A DNA stretch of 64,000 bases from Saprospiraceae bacterium (GCA_016718205.1 JADKEB010000033.1:496001-560000), one strand, 5' to 3'. Shown: positions 34,912-45,021, counted from the stretch's first letter. Translations and numbers: made by a program. The notes: generated by a model from the sequence alone, not told the origin.

Positions 34912-37498
34912 CTGGCCGATAGAGACAAGCGTAGGTGTTTGGAAGTCTGTGGCTGGAGTTAATTTTGACAAGACAGGAGTAGCAGAAGTTAACGGAGCTT
35001 GCGGAAATCCTGCAGTTGAATTCAGCGATGCAGAAGAACTTGATAAGTGTGATCTTGGTTGGATTAGAAGAACCTTCAGAGTACCATTCACTCCTAAAGG
35101 TTCAACAACCGTACAATACATACAGTGTAGACAAAATATCAGAGTACTTCCAAGCAACAGCACACAGGTTTGGAATTTTACTGCAGATGGCAGATACTCT
35201 CATACTGCACCAGCAGTAAATACTAACCAAACTGTATTTTGTAATGCACCAACAGGCGCCCCTGCACCGGTAGCATGTACCGGACCTACAGCTGCAGACA
35301 TAGCTTCATGGGAACCAAGATATGTACAGGCACCATGTGATGTGATCGGATTAACCGTAAGCCAACCTGAGCAGTTTGACTTCGAAGACGGCGTATGCAG
35401 AAAGTGGGTAGTGAAGTACAAATTTGTCAACTGGTGTGATCACAAAGAAGTATGTTACTACAAGACCTTTGTATTTGAAGATGTAATAGCACCGGTAGTA
35501 GCATGTAAAGATACATGTATCGCAGCTGGAGCAGACTGTAAGACTACAGTGACCTTGAGAAAATCAGCAAATGATGATGGTGGCTGTATTCCTAACGATC
35601 CTAACAGATGGTTGAAGTGGTTGGTTATCGTAGATGAGTGGGCAGATGGTACTCCTGACTATGCATGGAGTTCATTTGTTGCTACATCTGCTAACTTTGG
35701 AACAACAGTTACTGTAGCCCCAGGAGTCATTATACCGGTGAAATATTTGGCACCAAGCAAGCCGAAAGATAATATTACAATTACATTCCCTAATATAATC
35801 GAGGGCAAACACAGCTACCACAAAGTGACTTATAAAGTGACGGATGGTTGTCATAACTTTGGATCATGTACAGAGACCATCGAGGTGAAAGACAAAAAAG
35901 CACCAACACCTTACTGTGTAAGTGTAAGAACAGCATTGATGCAGACTACACCGAAGATGGTAGAGTTATGGGCAAGAGACTTCGACAAAGGCGCATTTGA
36001 CAACTGTACACCACAGTCTAAATTGTACTTCACATTCGATGAGATTGCGCCAATCTACACAAGAGTAAATGAGGAGCATTTCTACAAAGCAAGTGCAAAC
36101 GGAAGCGTAAATGCAACAGCAGCAGAATATGCACAAGGCAAAGCATACAAGTGGTTACCGGCATCTAGAACCGCAGGTAAAGTATGGACAGCAAAAGGTG
36201 TTTACTCGATAAAGGTAAGTGTGTGGGACGAAGCATGGAATACAGATTACTGTACCATTGAGTTGACGATATTAGACAATTCGGATGCTGGGTTAATTGC
36301 AGGAACTGTATCTAGTGAGAATAATGTAGGTATCAAGGATATAGAAGTGGTTGCAAATGCTAACTTACCGGAATATCCTAAAGCAACATTAACCAATGTT
36401 AACGGTGAGTACACAATGCCTATATATGTTTCTACAGAAGTCAATGCTCATAAAGTTGGAGACGATTTAAATGGAGTAAGTACCCTAGACCTTGTATTAA
36501 TTCAAAGACACATTTTAGGTTTACAGAATTTAAATAGTCCATATAAATTGATTGCTGCTGACGCCAATAATGACGCAAAAGTTACAGCATCAGACTTAAC
36601 TGAAATTAGAAAGTTGGTTTTAGGAGTCACAAGTTCATATCCTAACAACACAAGTTGGAGATTCCCAGTTAAAGGTCAAAACTTGAGCTTGTCTAATCCA
36701 TTCCCATACGTAGAGAAATTTACAGTAGATGCTAATAATACATCAGGAGATTTTAGTTTCTATGCAGTGAAGATAGGTGATGTCAATAGCACAGTTGTTA
36801 CCAATTTACATACAGCAGGTACGGATACAAGATCTAACTTTAATGTAGAAATGTCAGTAGCAGATGTAGCAGTAGCAGCAGGTGAAGTGGTAGAAATACC
36901 AGTAACAGCAGCAAACTTCAGCGAAGTATCAGGCTTCCAGTACACGATGAACTTAAACGGAGCAAGCTTCGTAGGAGTAAATGGTGGAACATTGGAAATG
37001 ACTGGTGCAAACGTAGGAGTAATAGCAAATGATGTAGTTACGATGAGTTATGCATCAAACGAAGCAGTAAGTGCAACTGAAGGAGCAGTATTATTCACTA
37101 TCGTAGTAAAAGCTGACAAAGCGATGAATGTAAGTGAAATGATCGGGTTGAGTTCAGAAGTAACGAGAGCAGAGTCATACAATAATGACCTTAAAGTAGG
37201 AAATGTAAGCTTGAGTGTAAGAACAGCACCGGTAACAAGTATCGAGTTGTTCCAAAACGAGCCAAACCCATTCAAAGGTCAGACGACTGTAACATTTAAT
37301 ATGCCAGAAGCAGCAGCAGCTACAATGAGCGTATATGATGTAACAGGAAAAGTATTGATGGTAAGAAACATCGCAGCAACTAAAGGCATGAACAGTGAAG
37401 TATTCACACGAGAGCAATTAGGAGTAAGTGGTGTACTTTACTACACCTTAGTAAGTGGTGACTTCACAGCTATTAAGAAAATGATCATCATCGAGTAA
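34895..37498 (+). CDS. Giant adhesin, segment 6: dockerin-like, cohesin-like and T9SS sorting domains
   Basis: 867 codons. Residues 5-450 are cysteine-rich modules (SDWPIETSVGVW, DKCDLGWIRRTFRV). About 462-516 resemble a carboxypeptidase-regulatory or CNA-B beta domain (LIAGTVSSENNVGIKDIEVV). About 522-584 contain two calcium-loop-like repeats of a type I dockerin (GDDLNGVSTLDLVLIQRHIL; DANNDAKVTASDLTEIRKLV). About 645-777 resemble a cohesin (AGEVVEIPVTAANFSEVSGF). Residues 779-867 are a T9SS type A sorting domain (FQNEPNPFKGQTTVTF, VYDVTGKVL). The sorting domain implies export and attachment to the cell surface by the Por system. Confidence 0.8.
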   Translation: MPRSSDWPIETSVGVWKSVAGVNFDKTGVAEVNGACGNPAVEFSDAEELDKCDLGWIRRTFRVPFTPKGSTTVQYIQCRQNIRVLPSNSTQVWNFTADGRYSHTAPAVNTNQTVFCNAPTGAPAPVACTGPTAADIASWEPRYVQAPCDVIGLTVSQPEQFDFEDGVCRKWVVKYKFVNWCDHKEVCYYKTFVFEDVIAPVVACKDTCIAAGADCKTTVTLRKSANDDGGCIPNDPNRWLKWLVIVDEWADGTPDYAWSSFVATSANFGTTVTVAPGVIIPVKYLAPSKPKDNITITFPNIIEGKHSYHKVTYKVTDGCHNFGSCTETIEVKDKKAPTPYCVSVRTALMQTTPKMVELWARDFDKGAFDNCTPQSKLYFTFDEIAPIYTRVNEEHFYKASANGSVNATAAEYAQGKAYKWLPASRTAGKVWTAKGVYSIKVSVWDEAWNTDYCTIELTILDNSDAGLIAGTVSSENNVGIKDIEVVANANLPEYPKATLTNVNGEYTMPIYVSTEVNAHKVGDDLNGVSTLDLVLIQRHILGLQNLNSPYKLIAADANNDAKVTASDLTEIRKLVLGVTSSYPNNTSWRFPVKGQNLSLSNPFPYVEKFTVDANNTSGDFSFYAVKIGDVNSTVVTNLHTAGTDTRSNFNVEMSVADVAVAAGEVVEIPVTAANFSEVSGFQYTMNLNGASFVGVNGGTLEMTGANVGVIANDVVTMSYASNEAVSATEGAVLFTIVVKADKAMNVSEMIGLSSEVTRAESYNNDLKVGNVSLSVRTAPVTSIELFQNEPNPFKGQTTVTFNMPEAAAATMSVYDVTGKVLMVRNIAATKGMNSEVFTREQLGVSGVLYYTLVSGDFTAIKKMIIIE

Positions 37499-37541
37499 TC
37501 TATGTGAGATATAGATAACGGATAGTTTTAGTTAATTATAG

Positions 37542-37582
37542 ATCCACTTCCTAAGTCATATTGGGAAGTGGATTTTTTTTTT
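37542..37582 (+). terminator. Rho-independent terminator of the adhesin locus
   Basis: A 10-bp stem, ATCCACTTCC / GGAAGTGGAT, with a 12-base loop and a following run of T, 44 bases after the adhesin stop. Confidence 0.9.
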
Positions 37583-37789
37583 GGAGTGATGTTTATTTTC
37601 TTAGGTTCCTCTAAATTTACTCATCCTAAATCCTTCTATAAAAAAGAAGAACTTTTGACTCAATTAGTTCTATTTTGTAAAATTAGTATTTTCAAAAACA
37701 TGAGACTAAAAAGGGGTTTCTCAGTCGCTAAAGCTCCATCGAAATGACATTGTGTTATTGTCTCGTCCTAAAATAGCTACACAGGTTAA

Positions 37790-38300
37790 TTAGGCTGCCC
37801 AAAACAGAAACTCCAGATTCATCATATTGTCGATGATAACCGGGTAGTCGCAAATATCTTTTTTATCCCATGATTTTATTAATCCAATAGCAGGCTCAAA
37901 TCTGGTTGCCAAAGAGTTGGCTCCTGTAAGCATTGGTTCTACATATGACTTGTCTTTTGTAATTCTGTATCCATTGCCAAAAGTACAATACAATATAAAA
38001 CCCAAATCATGTGTACGATTATTATGCTTCTCTTTTTCTACTGCCATTGTCCATTTGTTTGCGGCAGATTTGAATGTGGTATCTTTTGTAAATTCATAAA
38101 TATACCATAATGAACCTCCAAAAAACCGCTGCACCACCATTCTGAAGTTCTGTCATGGGGACTGCCGTCAGGCTTGGTAGATTGCGGAAATTTTTTTATA
38201 TCCTGATGGCTTGCAAGCATGCCCTTATATTGGCTTGATGCCAACATAAATTGTTTTTTTACATCAATAACTGGTAACTGGTTTATTTGCCTGTGACTCT
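37790..38300 (-). pseudogene. GH88 unsaturated glucuronyl hydrolase, fragment with frameshift
   Basis: The minus strand encodes PVIDVKKQFMLASSQYKGML, SEWWCSGF, GGSLWYIYEFTKD, then THDLGFILYCTFGNGYR, SWDKKDICDYPVIIDNMM and NLEFLFWAA. These are the N-terminal half landmarks of GH88, which releases unsaturated uronic acid from GAG, ulvan or pectin oligosaccharides. A base missing from a T run (minus strand near 38121) shifts the frame between CSGF and GGSLW. The protein ends at 37790, about half the normal length. It is the hydrolase expected upstream of the uxaC/uxuA pathway genes next door. Confidence 0.7.
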
Positions 38301-38908
38301 TTATCCTGCATTATAGCATCAATGCTCCTTTTGTAAAATTGATCAGAAGGGACATTGCTATACATATAGCGTAAAAATTTACCGGTTTTCTTGTCAAATA
38401 AATTCAGTCCAGAAGAAGTACCAACCCATATTCTCTTTTTGAATCTATAAAAATCGATAATACTTCATTGGATGACAAGCTGTGTGCGTTTTGATCATTT
38501 TTGAAATTTTCAAAATCATCCAGTGCCGAACGGTAATAGCTTAAGCCATCATTTGTACCAATCCACAAATCCCCTGTTTGGTCATCATTATATATCACCC
38601 TGATATCGTTAGAAGCCAAGCTGTTGGGAGAAGACTCATTCTTGTAGTTTTTTAAATGTATAACCATCGTATCTATCCAGACCATCGCGGGTTCCAAACC
38701 ATAAGAAGCCTGAATTATCCTGAGCGATAGAGAATACGGATATTTGGGACAAGCCATCCTTTTTGGAAATGTGTCTGAAAATTTTTGACGATTGAGATAT
38801 CCCTATATTAGTGATATAGAAAATAAAAAATGCCAGATTCAGAAAGCCATTTAAAAATTTCAAATGTGTCAATGTGGATAAAATCAGAAATAATGATTTA
38901 ATAAACAC
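38264..38908 (-). pseudogene. Hybrid two-component sensor (HTCS) N-terminal fragment, Reg_prop repeats
   Basis: It starts with a hydrophobic leader (residues 1-38) and then Reg_prop propeller blades: FRHISKKDGLSQISVFSIAQ, DNSGFLWFGTRDGLDRYDGY, NDDQTGDLWIGTNDGLSYY and a last WVGTSSGLNLFDKKTGKF. The blades are in three frames, changing near 38650 and 38440. The rest of an HTCS (remaining propeller, kinase, receiver, AraC domain; over 1,000 residues) is missing, and the reading merges into the GH88 fragment around 38300. HTCS proteins usually control adjacent polysaccharide-use genes, which fits the neighbours. Confidence 0.65.
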
Positions 38909-39450
38909 AAATGTACAAAATAAATCAAGTTCTGTTCTTTGGTGAATTAACCTATGCGTATAACATTTTGCACATTTTAAAAAGTTTGTGTTTTATCATT
39001 AATTGTTTCAAGTCAAGATATGGTAATCACTTTGATGCTTAATGTATCACTAATAGTTTGGCTTTGTCGCTCAAGCCGCGACCGGCTTTTACTTTTTTTC
39101 ATTGCCAAAAAAAGTAAACAAAAAAGGCTAGTTCCGCTAAATCGCTCCGCGTACCGGAACGGCTAGCCCGCTTTAAATTCTACTTTATAGCTTAGATTAG
39201 CTCCTTTTATGGAAAAATAAAACCAATTCTAACCTTTATATTAAATTTTGTGCATTTTGTTACCCACACAATTAACCTAATTATTATAGGTCAAATTTAA
39301 AGCAGGTTCTGTTTTTATTCCGGCAAAAATTTTAACCTGTGTATTATCTAAAGGACACTTATTAATGGCTATAGATCAGACATTTAAAAAAATTGTTTGA
39401 CATTATTATAGCATATATCCTGAATGATTTTACCTGTTCAGTTTGTGTCA
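38909..39450. other. Gene-free gap with Bacteroidetes-type hairpin repeat
   Basis: No gene is supported. At 39089-39117 TTACTTTTTTT and AAAAAAAGTAA form a perfect 11-bp hairpin. It is followed by an imperfect inverted pair around GGCTAG...TTCCG / CGGAAC...GGCTAGCC (39126-39169). Sequences of this appearance recur widely in Bacteroidetes intergenic regions; their role is unknown. Confidence 0.45.
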
Positions 39451-40798
39451 TTAGGCAATTCGCCTTTTTTCGATTTCACTGCCAAAAATATTGCACAAGA
39501 TACGTCTGAAATATTCATGTCTGGGGAACGACAGAAAACTCCTGGAATCCGTAAGCATGCCTATAAAACAGCTCAGTAAGCCCATATTGGACAATGCATT
39601 AATTTGTTTTTCCATTCCATCTTTCTGATCCAAAAACCACCAACCTGAACCAAACTGGATTTTACCTTTTATGCTGCCATCATTGAAGTTGCCTATCATG
39701 GTTGCCATCACTTCGTTATCGGCCGGGTTAAGATTATAAATAATGGTTTTGGTCAATTGATTACTTTCATTAAGTCTATTGAGAAAAGAAGATAAATTCT
39801 TAGCTTGTGACCAATCACCTATAGAGTCCCATCCAGTATCCGGACCCAGGGCGTTTAATGCTCTTGTGTTGTTATTTCTCAGCGCACCAAGATGAAACTG
39901 CTGCACCCACCCCAACTCATGATATATCATGCTCAACTCATGTAACATAGCAGTTTTATATTGTTCAATTTCTGTGTTGCTTAGTGGCTGATGGTTGATG
40001 CGCTTTTTGAATATCTTTTCAATTTCATCTTTTGAACCTGACGTATTTGAAATGTACTCCAAGCCATGATCAGATGCCTTGCATCCTATTTTGGCAAAAA
40101 AATGCGCTCTGTCTTTAAGTTTTTGTATCAGGTCATCAAAAGTTCCAATAGAAGAAGACGATACCTGTGAAAGCTTTTCAATAAACGGTATAAACGTACT
40201 TTTGCTCTATATGTATAAATTTATCAGGCCTGAAGGATGGAAACATCTTTAAAGAAGGATGTTCAGAAGCAGCAAAGGCAATATGATGAATCAAATCATC
40301 TGTTGGATCATCAGTAGTACACACAATTTTCACATTCATCTGAGTTAGCAGTCCCTGCACATAATGAGATGGTTGCTGCAGGATTTCACTAGATTGATGA
40401 TAAATGTTTTCAGCAGTATTATTATTTAATATTTCATGCACATCAAAATATCTCTGCAACTCAAGATGTGTCCAATGGTACAAAGGATTTCTAAGCGTGA
40501 ATGGTACAACTTCAGCCCATTTTAAAAACTTTTCTTTGTCTGATTTTACGCCTGTAATGTACGACTCATCTATCCCCATAGTTCTCATTGCCCGCCATTT
40601 ATAATGATCGCCATATAACCAAACCTGTGTGATATTGTCAAACCGGTGATTTGTGGCAACCTGATCGGGTGGAAGGTGGTTGTGGTAATCTATGATCGGC
40701 ATTTTTTTAGCAAAATCATGGTAAAGACGGGCTGCCGTGTCACTGTGAAGCAGGAAGTTTTCGTCAAGAAAGGTTTTACTGTTTGTTATAGCGTACAT
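39451..40798 (-). CDS. uxaC: Glucuronate isomerase, one frameshift
   Basis: UxaC converts glucuronate to fructuronate (and galacturonate to tagaturonate). The N-terminal piece (40798 to about 40200) has the metal-binding IIDYHNHLPP, RAMRTMGI and CTTDDPTDDLIHH. The C-terminal piece (to 39451) has DHGLEYIS, HLGALRNNN, DTGWDSIGDW and GSGWWFLDQ. Both are highly family-typical. They are joined by a single frame change in an A run at about 40200 (EQ-K-STFIPF). Total length, about 448 codons, is near the usual 465. The gene is probably functional if the indel is an error. Confidence 0.82.
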
Positions 40799-40887
40799 AA
40801 TTCAGATATTAATTTGCAAAACTAAAGAGAAACACCATGTTTCTTATGATTAAAATCTTTTATAGAACACTCCACCCATTTAATAAC

Positions 40888-42091
40888 TTATTCTATGCTT
40901 CTCAATATACCTAATTCAAGACCTCTGATTTCTGCCAGCCCACCTAATCTTCCGATAGCCGAATACCCCGGTTTGTTTTTTTGTTCAGATCATCCAGCAT
41001 CTGATGACCATGATCGGGTCGGACAGGAATGCTACATTTTCGATTTTTCATAACGAGGACCAGTTCTTTGATTACTGCATACATATCTACGTCTCCTTCC
41101 AGATGATTGTCTTCAAAAAATTCTCCTTCATCGTTTCTTCTTGTATTTCTCAAGTGTATAAAATGAATGCGGTCACCAAATTTTCTGACCATATTTGGTA
41201 AGTTGTTGTCTGCCCGACGCCATAAGAACCGGGTGAAAAAACAAAGGCCATTGTGCGTGGAGGGTACAGCTTGTATCAGATCTTCTATGTCTGCTTCTTT
41301 ACTTACTACCCTCGGCAAACCTAAGATAGCATATGGTGGATCGTCAGGGTGAATGGACATCACCACCCCGCATGATTCTGCAATCGGAATGATTTCTTTT
41401 AAAAAATATATAAGATGTTGTTTTAGTTTATTTCTGTCGATATTAATATATGCATCCAATGCACTTTGAAATTGCTCAACGGTAAAACTTTCTACACTTC
41501 CTGGTAGTCGTGCTATGATATTTCTTTGCAAAAGCTGTTTTTCAGCATCATTCATCCTGGAAAATCTTTCTTTTGCCTTGATTTTAGTCGGTTCATCATA
41601 ATCATTTTCGGCACCATTTCTTTTTAAAATATATAAATCAAAAGCCACAAATGCTGCCATTTCAAATCGCAATGCCTTGGAACCATCTTCAACCTCATAA
41701 CTCAAATCCGTCCGGGTCCAGTCCAATACCGGCATAAAATTATAAGTGATGTTTTTGATGTCACATGATGCCAGATTCAGAATACTCTTTTGTAATTCTC
41801 AATATATTTTTCAAATCCTTCAGTTTGTGTCTTGATAGCTTCATGGACAGGAACGCTTTCTACTACATTCCATACAAGGCCCGCATTTTCTATTTCATCT
41901 TTTCTCTTCAGTATCTCTTCTACAGTCCAGACCTCGCCATTAGGTACATGATGCAAGGCTGTAACCACACCTGAACATCCGGCTTGTCTTATATCTGCAA
42001 GTGATACAGGATCTTTTGGGCCATACCAGCGCATGGTTTCCTGCATTTTATATGGTAAATGTCCATAAGAAGGAAAAATTTTCATATCCAA
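40888..42091 (-). CDS. uxuA: Mannonate dehydratase, several frameshifts
   Basis: UxuA dehydrates D-mannonate to 2-keto-3-deoxygluconate, the substrate of KdgK. Visible motifs are FPSYGHLPYKMQETMRWYGP, SGVVTALHHVPNGEVW, VVMSIHPDDPPY, FIHLRNTRR and RPDHGHQMLDDL. Frame changes occur near 41780 and in an A run at 40976-40982. Repairing the latter extends the protein by family-typical GYSAIGRLGGLAEIRGLELG to a stop at 40888. At 41213-41233 an extra G and a missing C (plus strand) compensate each other and garble six residues (FTRFLWRR for CTGSYGVG). It starts at 42091, seven bases after the SDR gene. Confidence 0.82.
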
Positions 42092-42097
42092 AAAATT

Positions 42098-42912
42098 TTA
42101 AACCCCGCTAAATGCAGTAAATCCGCCATCAACGGTTATTGTTGTCCCCGTAACAAACCGTGACGAATCGCTTAATAACCATACCAAAGCACCACCCAAT
42201 TCATCAGGTTTCCCAAATCGTTTGAATGGAGTCTGTCTGATCACTGATTCGCCACGGCTGGTAAAAGTACCATCAGCATTGGTTAGCAGTGTTCGGTTTT
42301 GTTCTGTCAGGAAAAATCCGGGAACTAATGCATTCATGCTGATTTTATCACCATATCTGTTGGCCAACTCTACTGCGAACCATTTATTGAAAGATTCCAC
42401 TGCAGATTTCCCCATACTGTACCCCAATACTTTTGTCAATGTTCTGGGCTAACTGACTGAAGAAATATTGACAATGCTGCCACCCTCATTTTCAGCTATC
42501 TTCTTTCCGAAAATCAATGTAGGCAAAACTGTACCCCATAAATTGACATCCATTGCCTTTTTCATGCCATTTATATTCATTGAAAAAAGATCATCACCGG
42601 GTTGCAATACAGCCTCAGGGACATTTCCACCCGCAGCATTGACAAGCCCATCGATTTTTCCATATGCTTTGATTATTATTTCACAACAAGCTTTCAAGGA
42701 TGATTCATCCTGTACGTCTGCAATTAAAGCTACGGCCATACCGCCATTTTTTTCTATTCCTTACCCTTCATTTGCTACAACTTATTTCTTCAGTACTCCT
42801 ACTTTCGCACCTGCTGATGAAAGGGCTTTATAAATGCATGTCCTAATACTCCGGTTGCACCTGTAACAACAATCACCTTGTCTTTTAAGGAAAAAGTATC
42901 TTGTGCTTTCAT
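42098..42912 (-). CDS. SDR-family oxidoreductase (probable fructuronate/mannonate oxidoreductase), frameshifted
   Basis: It starts MKAQDTFSLKDKVIVVTGAT at 42912, with the NAD-binding TGATGVLG. It then has NAAGG and DVNLWGTVLP, INISSVS-type catalytic Ser, and the YSMGK catalytic Tyr/Lys. The end, GTTITVDGGFTAFSGV, is a standard SDR C-terminus. Frame changes are seen near 42820, 42760 and 42445. In Bacteroidetes uronate clusters an SDR of this kind reduces fructuronate to mannonate, linking UxaC to UxuA, and its position directly upstream of uxuA supports that. The exact substrate is inferred. Confidence 0.72.
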
Positions 42913-43081
42913 TTTAAAATTAAGTTTCGGTTAAAAGTTTGATAGTAAAAGTTGAAAAGAGTGAATGTGTTTCATATCGTAAGTTTGAATGCTCTGAGGC
43001 AACAAAAAATCTGTCACATGCAGATAAATTATGAAGTTCTAAACATGGTCAAATAGAAATGTAAGCAAACCATTAATAAAA

Positions 43082-43107
43082 AAAGCGGTAAAAACATTTA
43101 CCGCTTT
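43082..43107 (-). terminator. Terminator downstream of tRNA-His
   Basis: A perfect 11-bp stem AAAGCGGTAAA / TTTACCGCTTT with a 4-base loop lies five bases beyond the tRNA 3' end. It could also end the + strand, but no gene arrives from that side. Confidence 0.75.
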
Positions 43108-43111
43108 CGTT

Positions 43112-43190
43112 TGGGGAGACTAAGGGACTTCAGAACCCACGACCCTCGGTACCACAAACCGATATTCTAACCAGCTGAGCTATAACCTCC
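43112..43190 (-). tRNA. tRNA-His (GTG), T-loop with two extra bases
   Basis: The minus strand folds as a tRNA. The 5' G(-1) pairs with C73, the acceptor GAGGTTA pairs with TAGTCTC using two G-T pairs, and CCA is encoded. The D arm is GCTCAGCTGGTTAGA and the anticodon loop TTGTGGT gives GTG. The T loop reads TTCTGAAGTCC instead of TTCGAATCC, two inserted bases in an otherwise invariant loop, making 79 nt instead of 77. Such insertions would be fatal, so a consensus error is likely. Confidence 0.8.
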
Positions 43191-43388
43191 GTAATAAAAT
43201 CGAATCGCAAAGGTAGAAAATTTCTTTTAATGTAAAGAAGTTGGGCAGTCAAAAAAAAAAAATTTTTTAAATCAGCTTTCAAGATATTTTTACTTATAGA
43301 GACCTGTTTCATGGCATTGAATGATTAATATATTTAATAAAAAATTATTTATTCTAAATTTCCACTTAAGTTTATTTCCCAATATTGC

Positions 43389-43396
43389 TATATTTG
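43389..43396 (+). promoter_or_regulatory. -7 promoter element TATATTTG before fecI
   Basis: Exact TAnnTTTG match about 30 bases before the proposed TTG start; no clear TTTG at 19-base spacing. Confidence 0.45.
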
Positions 43397-43424
43397 TGCC
43401 CTAACTAAGCTTAAAATCAAAATA

Positions 43425-43973
43425 TTGAGATCTTTAAGTACTGAAGATTGTCCATCATTAATGTGGTCTAGTCCCGAAAAAGCACTGGAATACATCTATG
43501 ATAATTATTATGAAATGATGTGTAATCTCGTTTATAGAATTATTAAAGATAGTGCTGTATCGGAAGATATTGTTCAGGATGTTTTTTTGGAGATATGGCG
43601 TAAAAGAGATGAAATATTCATAAAACTCATCAATTGGAGGCTTATCTTAGGAGATCTTGCAGAAACAAAACACTAAATTATATCAGAAGTAATAATGTGC
43701 ATTGGGAGGATGAAAGTGAGCTAGATGAGCAAATTGATACCGGATTTACCGCAGAACAATACCGCCGCTGATGAATTACAATACAAAATAAACAAAGTAA
43801 TTAGTAATCTGCCTGAAAAATGCCGTTTGGTGTTTGTATTAAGCAGATTTGAAGAGATGAGTTATTCAGATATTTCCAAAGAGCTGGATATTTCTGTAAA
43901 AACTGTAGAAAATCACATTTCCAAAGCTTTAAAGGTTTTAAGAGAAAATATTTATAATAAAGAAGAGATCTAA
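43425..43973 (+). CDS. FecI-like ECF sigma factor, frameshifted
   Basis: Region 2 is clear in the first piece (43425-about 43630: YIYDNYYEMMCNLVYRIIKD, then SEDIVQDVFLEIWRKRD). Region 4 is clear in the second (about 43740-43973: NLPEKCRLVFVLSRFEEMSY, SVKTVENHISKALKVLRE). Between them the frame changes twice; repaired reading gives RNKTLNYIRSNNVHWEDE. The start is TTG at 43425 or ATG at 43461. With the fecR-like and TonB-receptor genes that follow it forms a classic surface-signalling uptake locus. Confidence 0.78.
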
Positions 43974-44021
43974 TAGGGTGAAAATCTTAATTTGTGTCAT
44001 TAATATAGAAATGTTTAAGAT

Positions 44022-45014
44022 ATGAGATATAGTCGTGAATTAACTTCTATTCATCGGTACTTATCTGGTGAAATGGACGAAATAGAAGCAGAGGAATTTA
44101 ACATCTGGGCGGGTGCTGACGACAGAAATCAAAAACTTTTTTCAGAAGTTTCGGCTATTTGGACAGCATCGTCTATTTTACCTACAAAAAAATTTGATGC
44201 AAATAAAGCATTTTTGAAACATAAGTCCTTATTAGATAAGGAAGTAGGCGTGTTAAATGGTGTTAAAGAACTTCCATCATCCATTGAAATAAAAAACCAA
44301 TCAAAAGTATTTTCTATATCGCCAATACTTGCCATTGCGGCATCTTTTATCTTATTACTGGCCGCATGGTTTATAATTGCGAATAGTAATGGAAAAATTT
44401 ATGATTCGGAACGATCATCAATAGCCTCACTTGAAGACGGATCCAAAGTATGGATGAAAGAAGGATCAAAAATTGAGTTTAAAGAAAATCTAACAAAAGA
44501 CTTATAGAATTACAAGGGAAAGCTTATTTTGAAGTAGCTAAAGATGATAAGAAACCATTTACGGTCATTGCCGATGGTTTGAAGTACGAGTAGTAGGTAC
44601 TATTTTTACCGTCGACTCAAAAGAAAAGCTGTTTACGTAAAAGAAGGCATCGTTGAAGTTTATTATAATGGTGAGCAACAAAGGCTGATTGCCGACCAAA
44701 TGGTAAATGTTCAGCAAGGTGTACTTTCCCAAGCTAAAGACTTGAATTTTTATAAATCGGGTTTATGGTTTAATGAGAGTTTGTCATTTACCAAGACCCC
44801 TTTTGATGCAGTAATCAAAGATGTATCCGATTTTTTTGCTGTTAAGTTTGAAATACCTCAAGGCAGAGATTGGAGCAACTGTACCTTTACGTCAGGATCA
44901 CTTAAAAACAGTACTTTAGAGGAAATCATTACTACTCTCAAACTCACCTATGAACTGGATTGTGTAAAAATTTATGATAAGCACTATAAGATTTCGAAGG
45001 TGAAGTGTAGGTAA
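44022..45014 (+). CDS. FecR-like anti-sigma/signal transducer, frameshifted
   Basis: N-terminal cytoplasmic part: MRYSRELTSIHRYLSGEMDE, AEEFNIWAGADDRNQKLF. A membrane span lies at about residues 104-124. The FecR core follows (SSIASLEDGSKVWMKEGSKI, ELQGKAYFEVAKDDKKPFTV, VKEGIVEVYYNGE). The C-terminal DUF4974 domain is LWFNESLSFTKTPFDAVIKD, TLKLTYELD. Frames change near 44503, 44590 and 44625. FecR binds the FecI-type sigma and relays the state of the outer-membrane receptor encoded next. It starts 48 bases after the sigma gene. Confidence 0.8.
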
Positions 45015-45021
45015 CTTTTAT

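Larger units (their letters stand above)
17151..37498 (+). pseudogene. Giant T9SS-exported SprB/HYR adhesin locus (whole, interrupted)
   Basis: One ancestral frame of about 6,780 codons can be followed from a signal peptide (MKQLNTLFFLLCLFLGS, 17151) to a type A T9SS sorting domain ending at 37498. It is cut into six reading-frame segments by: an 80-base insert with stops (about 18201-18280), a 125-base deletion (about 26535), two single-base losses (about 33068 and 33078), one base lost in a G run (about 34613) and a 2-base loss (about 34905). Each break can be repaired to restore family-typical sequence, so the living gene may well be intact. The product would be a cell-surface adhesin or gliding/attachment protein. 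A strong terminator follows at 37542. Confidence 0.75.

Noticed and set aside
37600..37789. Possible small gene after the adhesin
   Set aside because: Only a generic intergenic phrase (TTTCTCAGTCGCTAAAGCTC) and no start, coding bias or conserved residues were seen.
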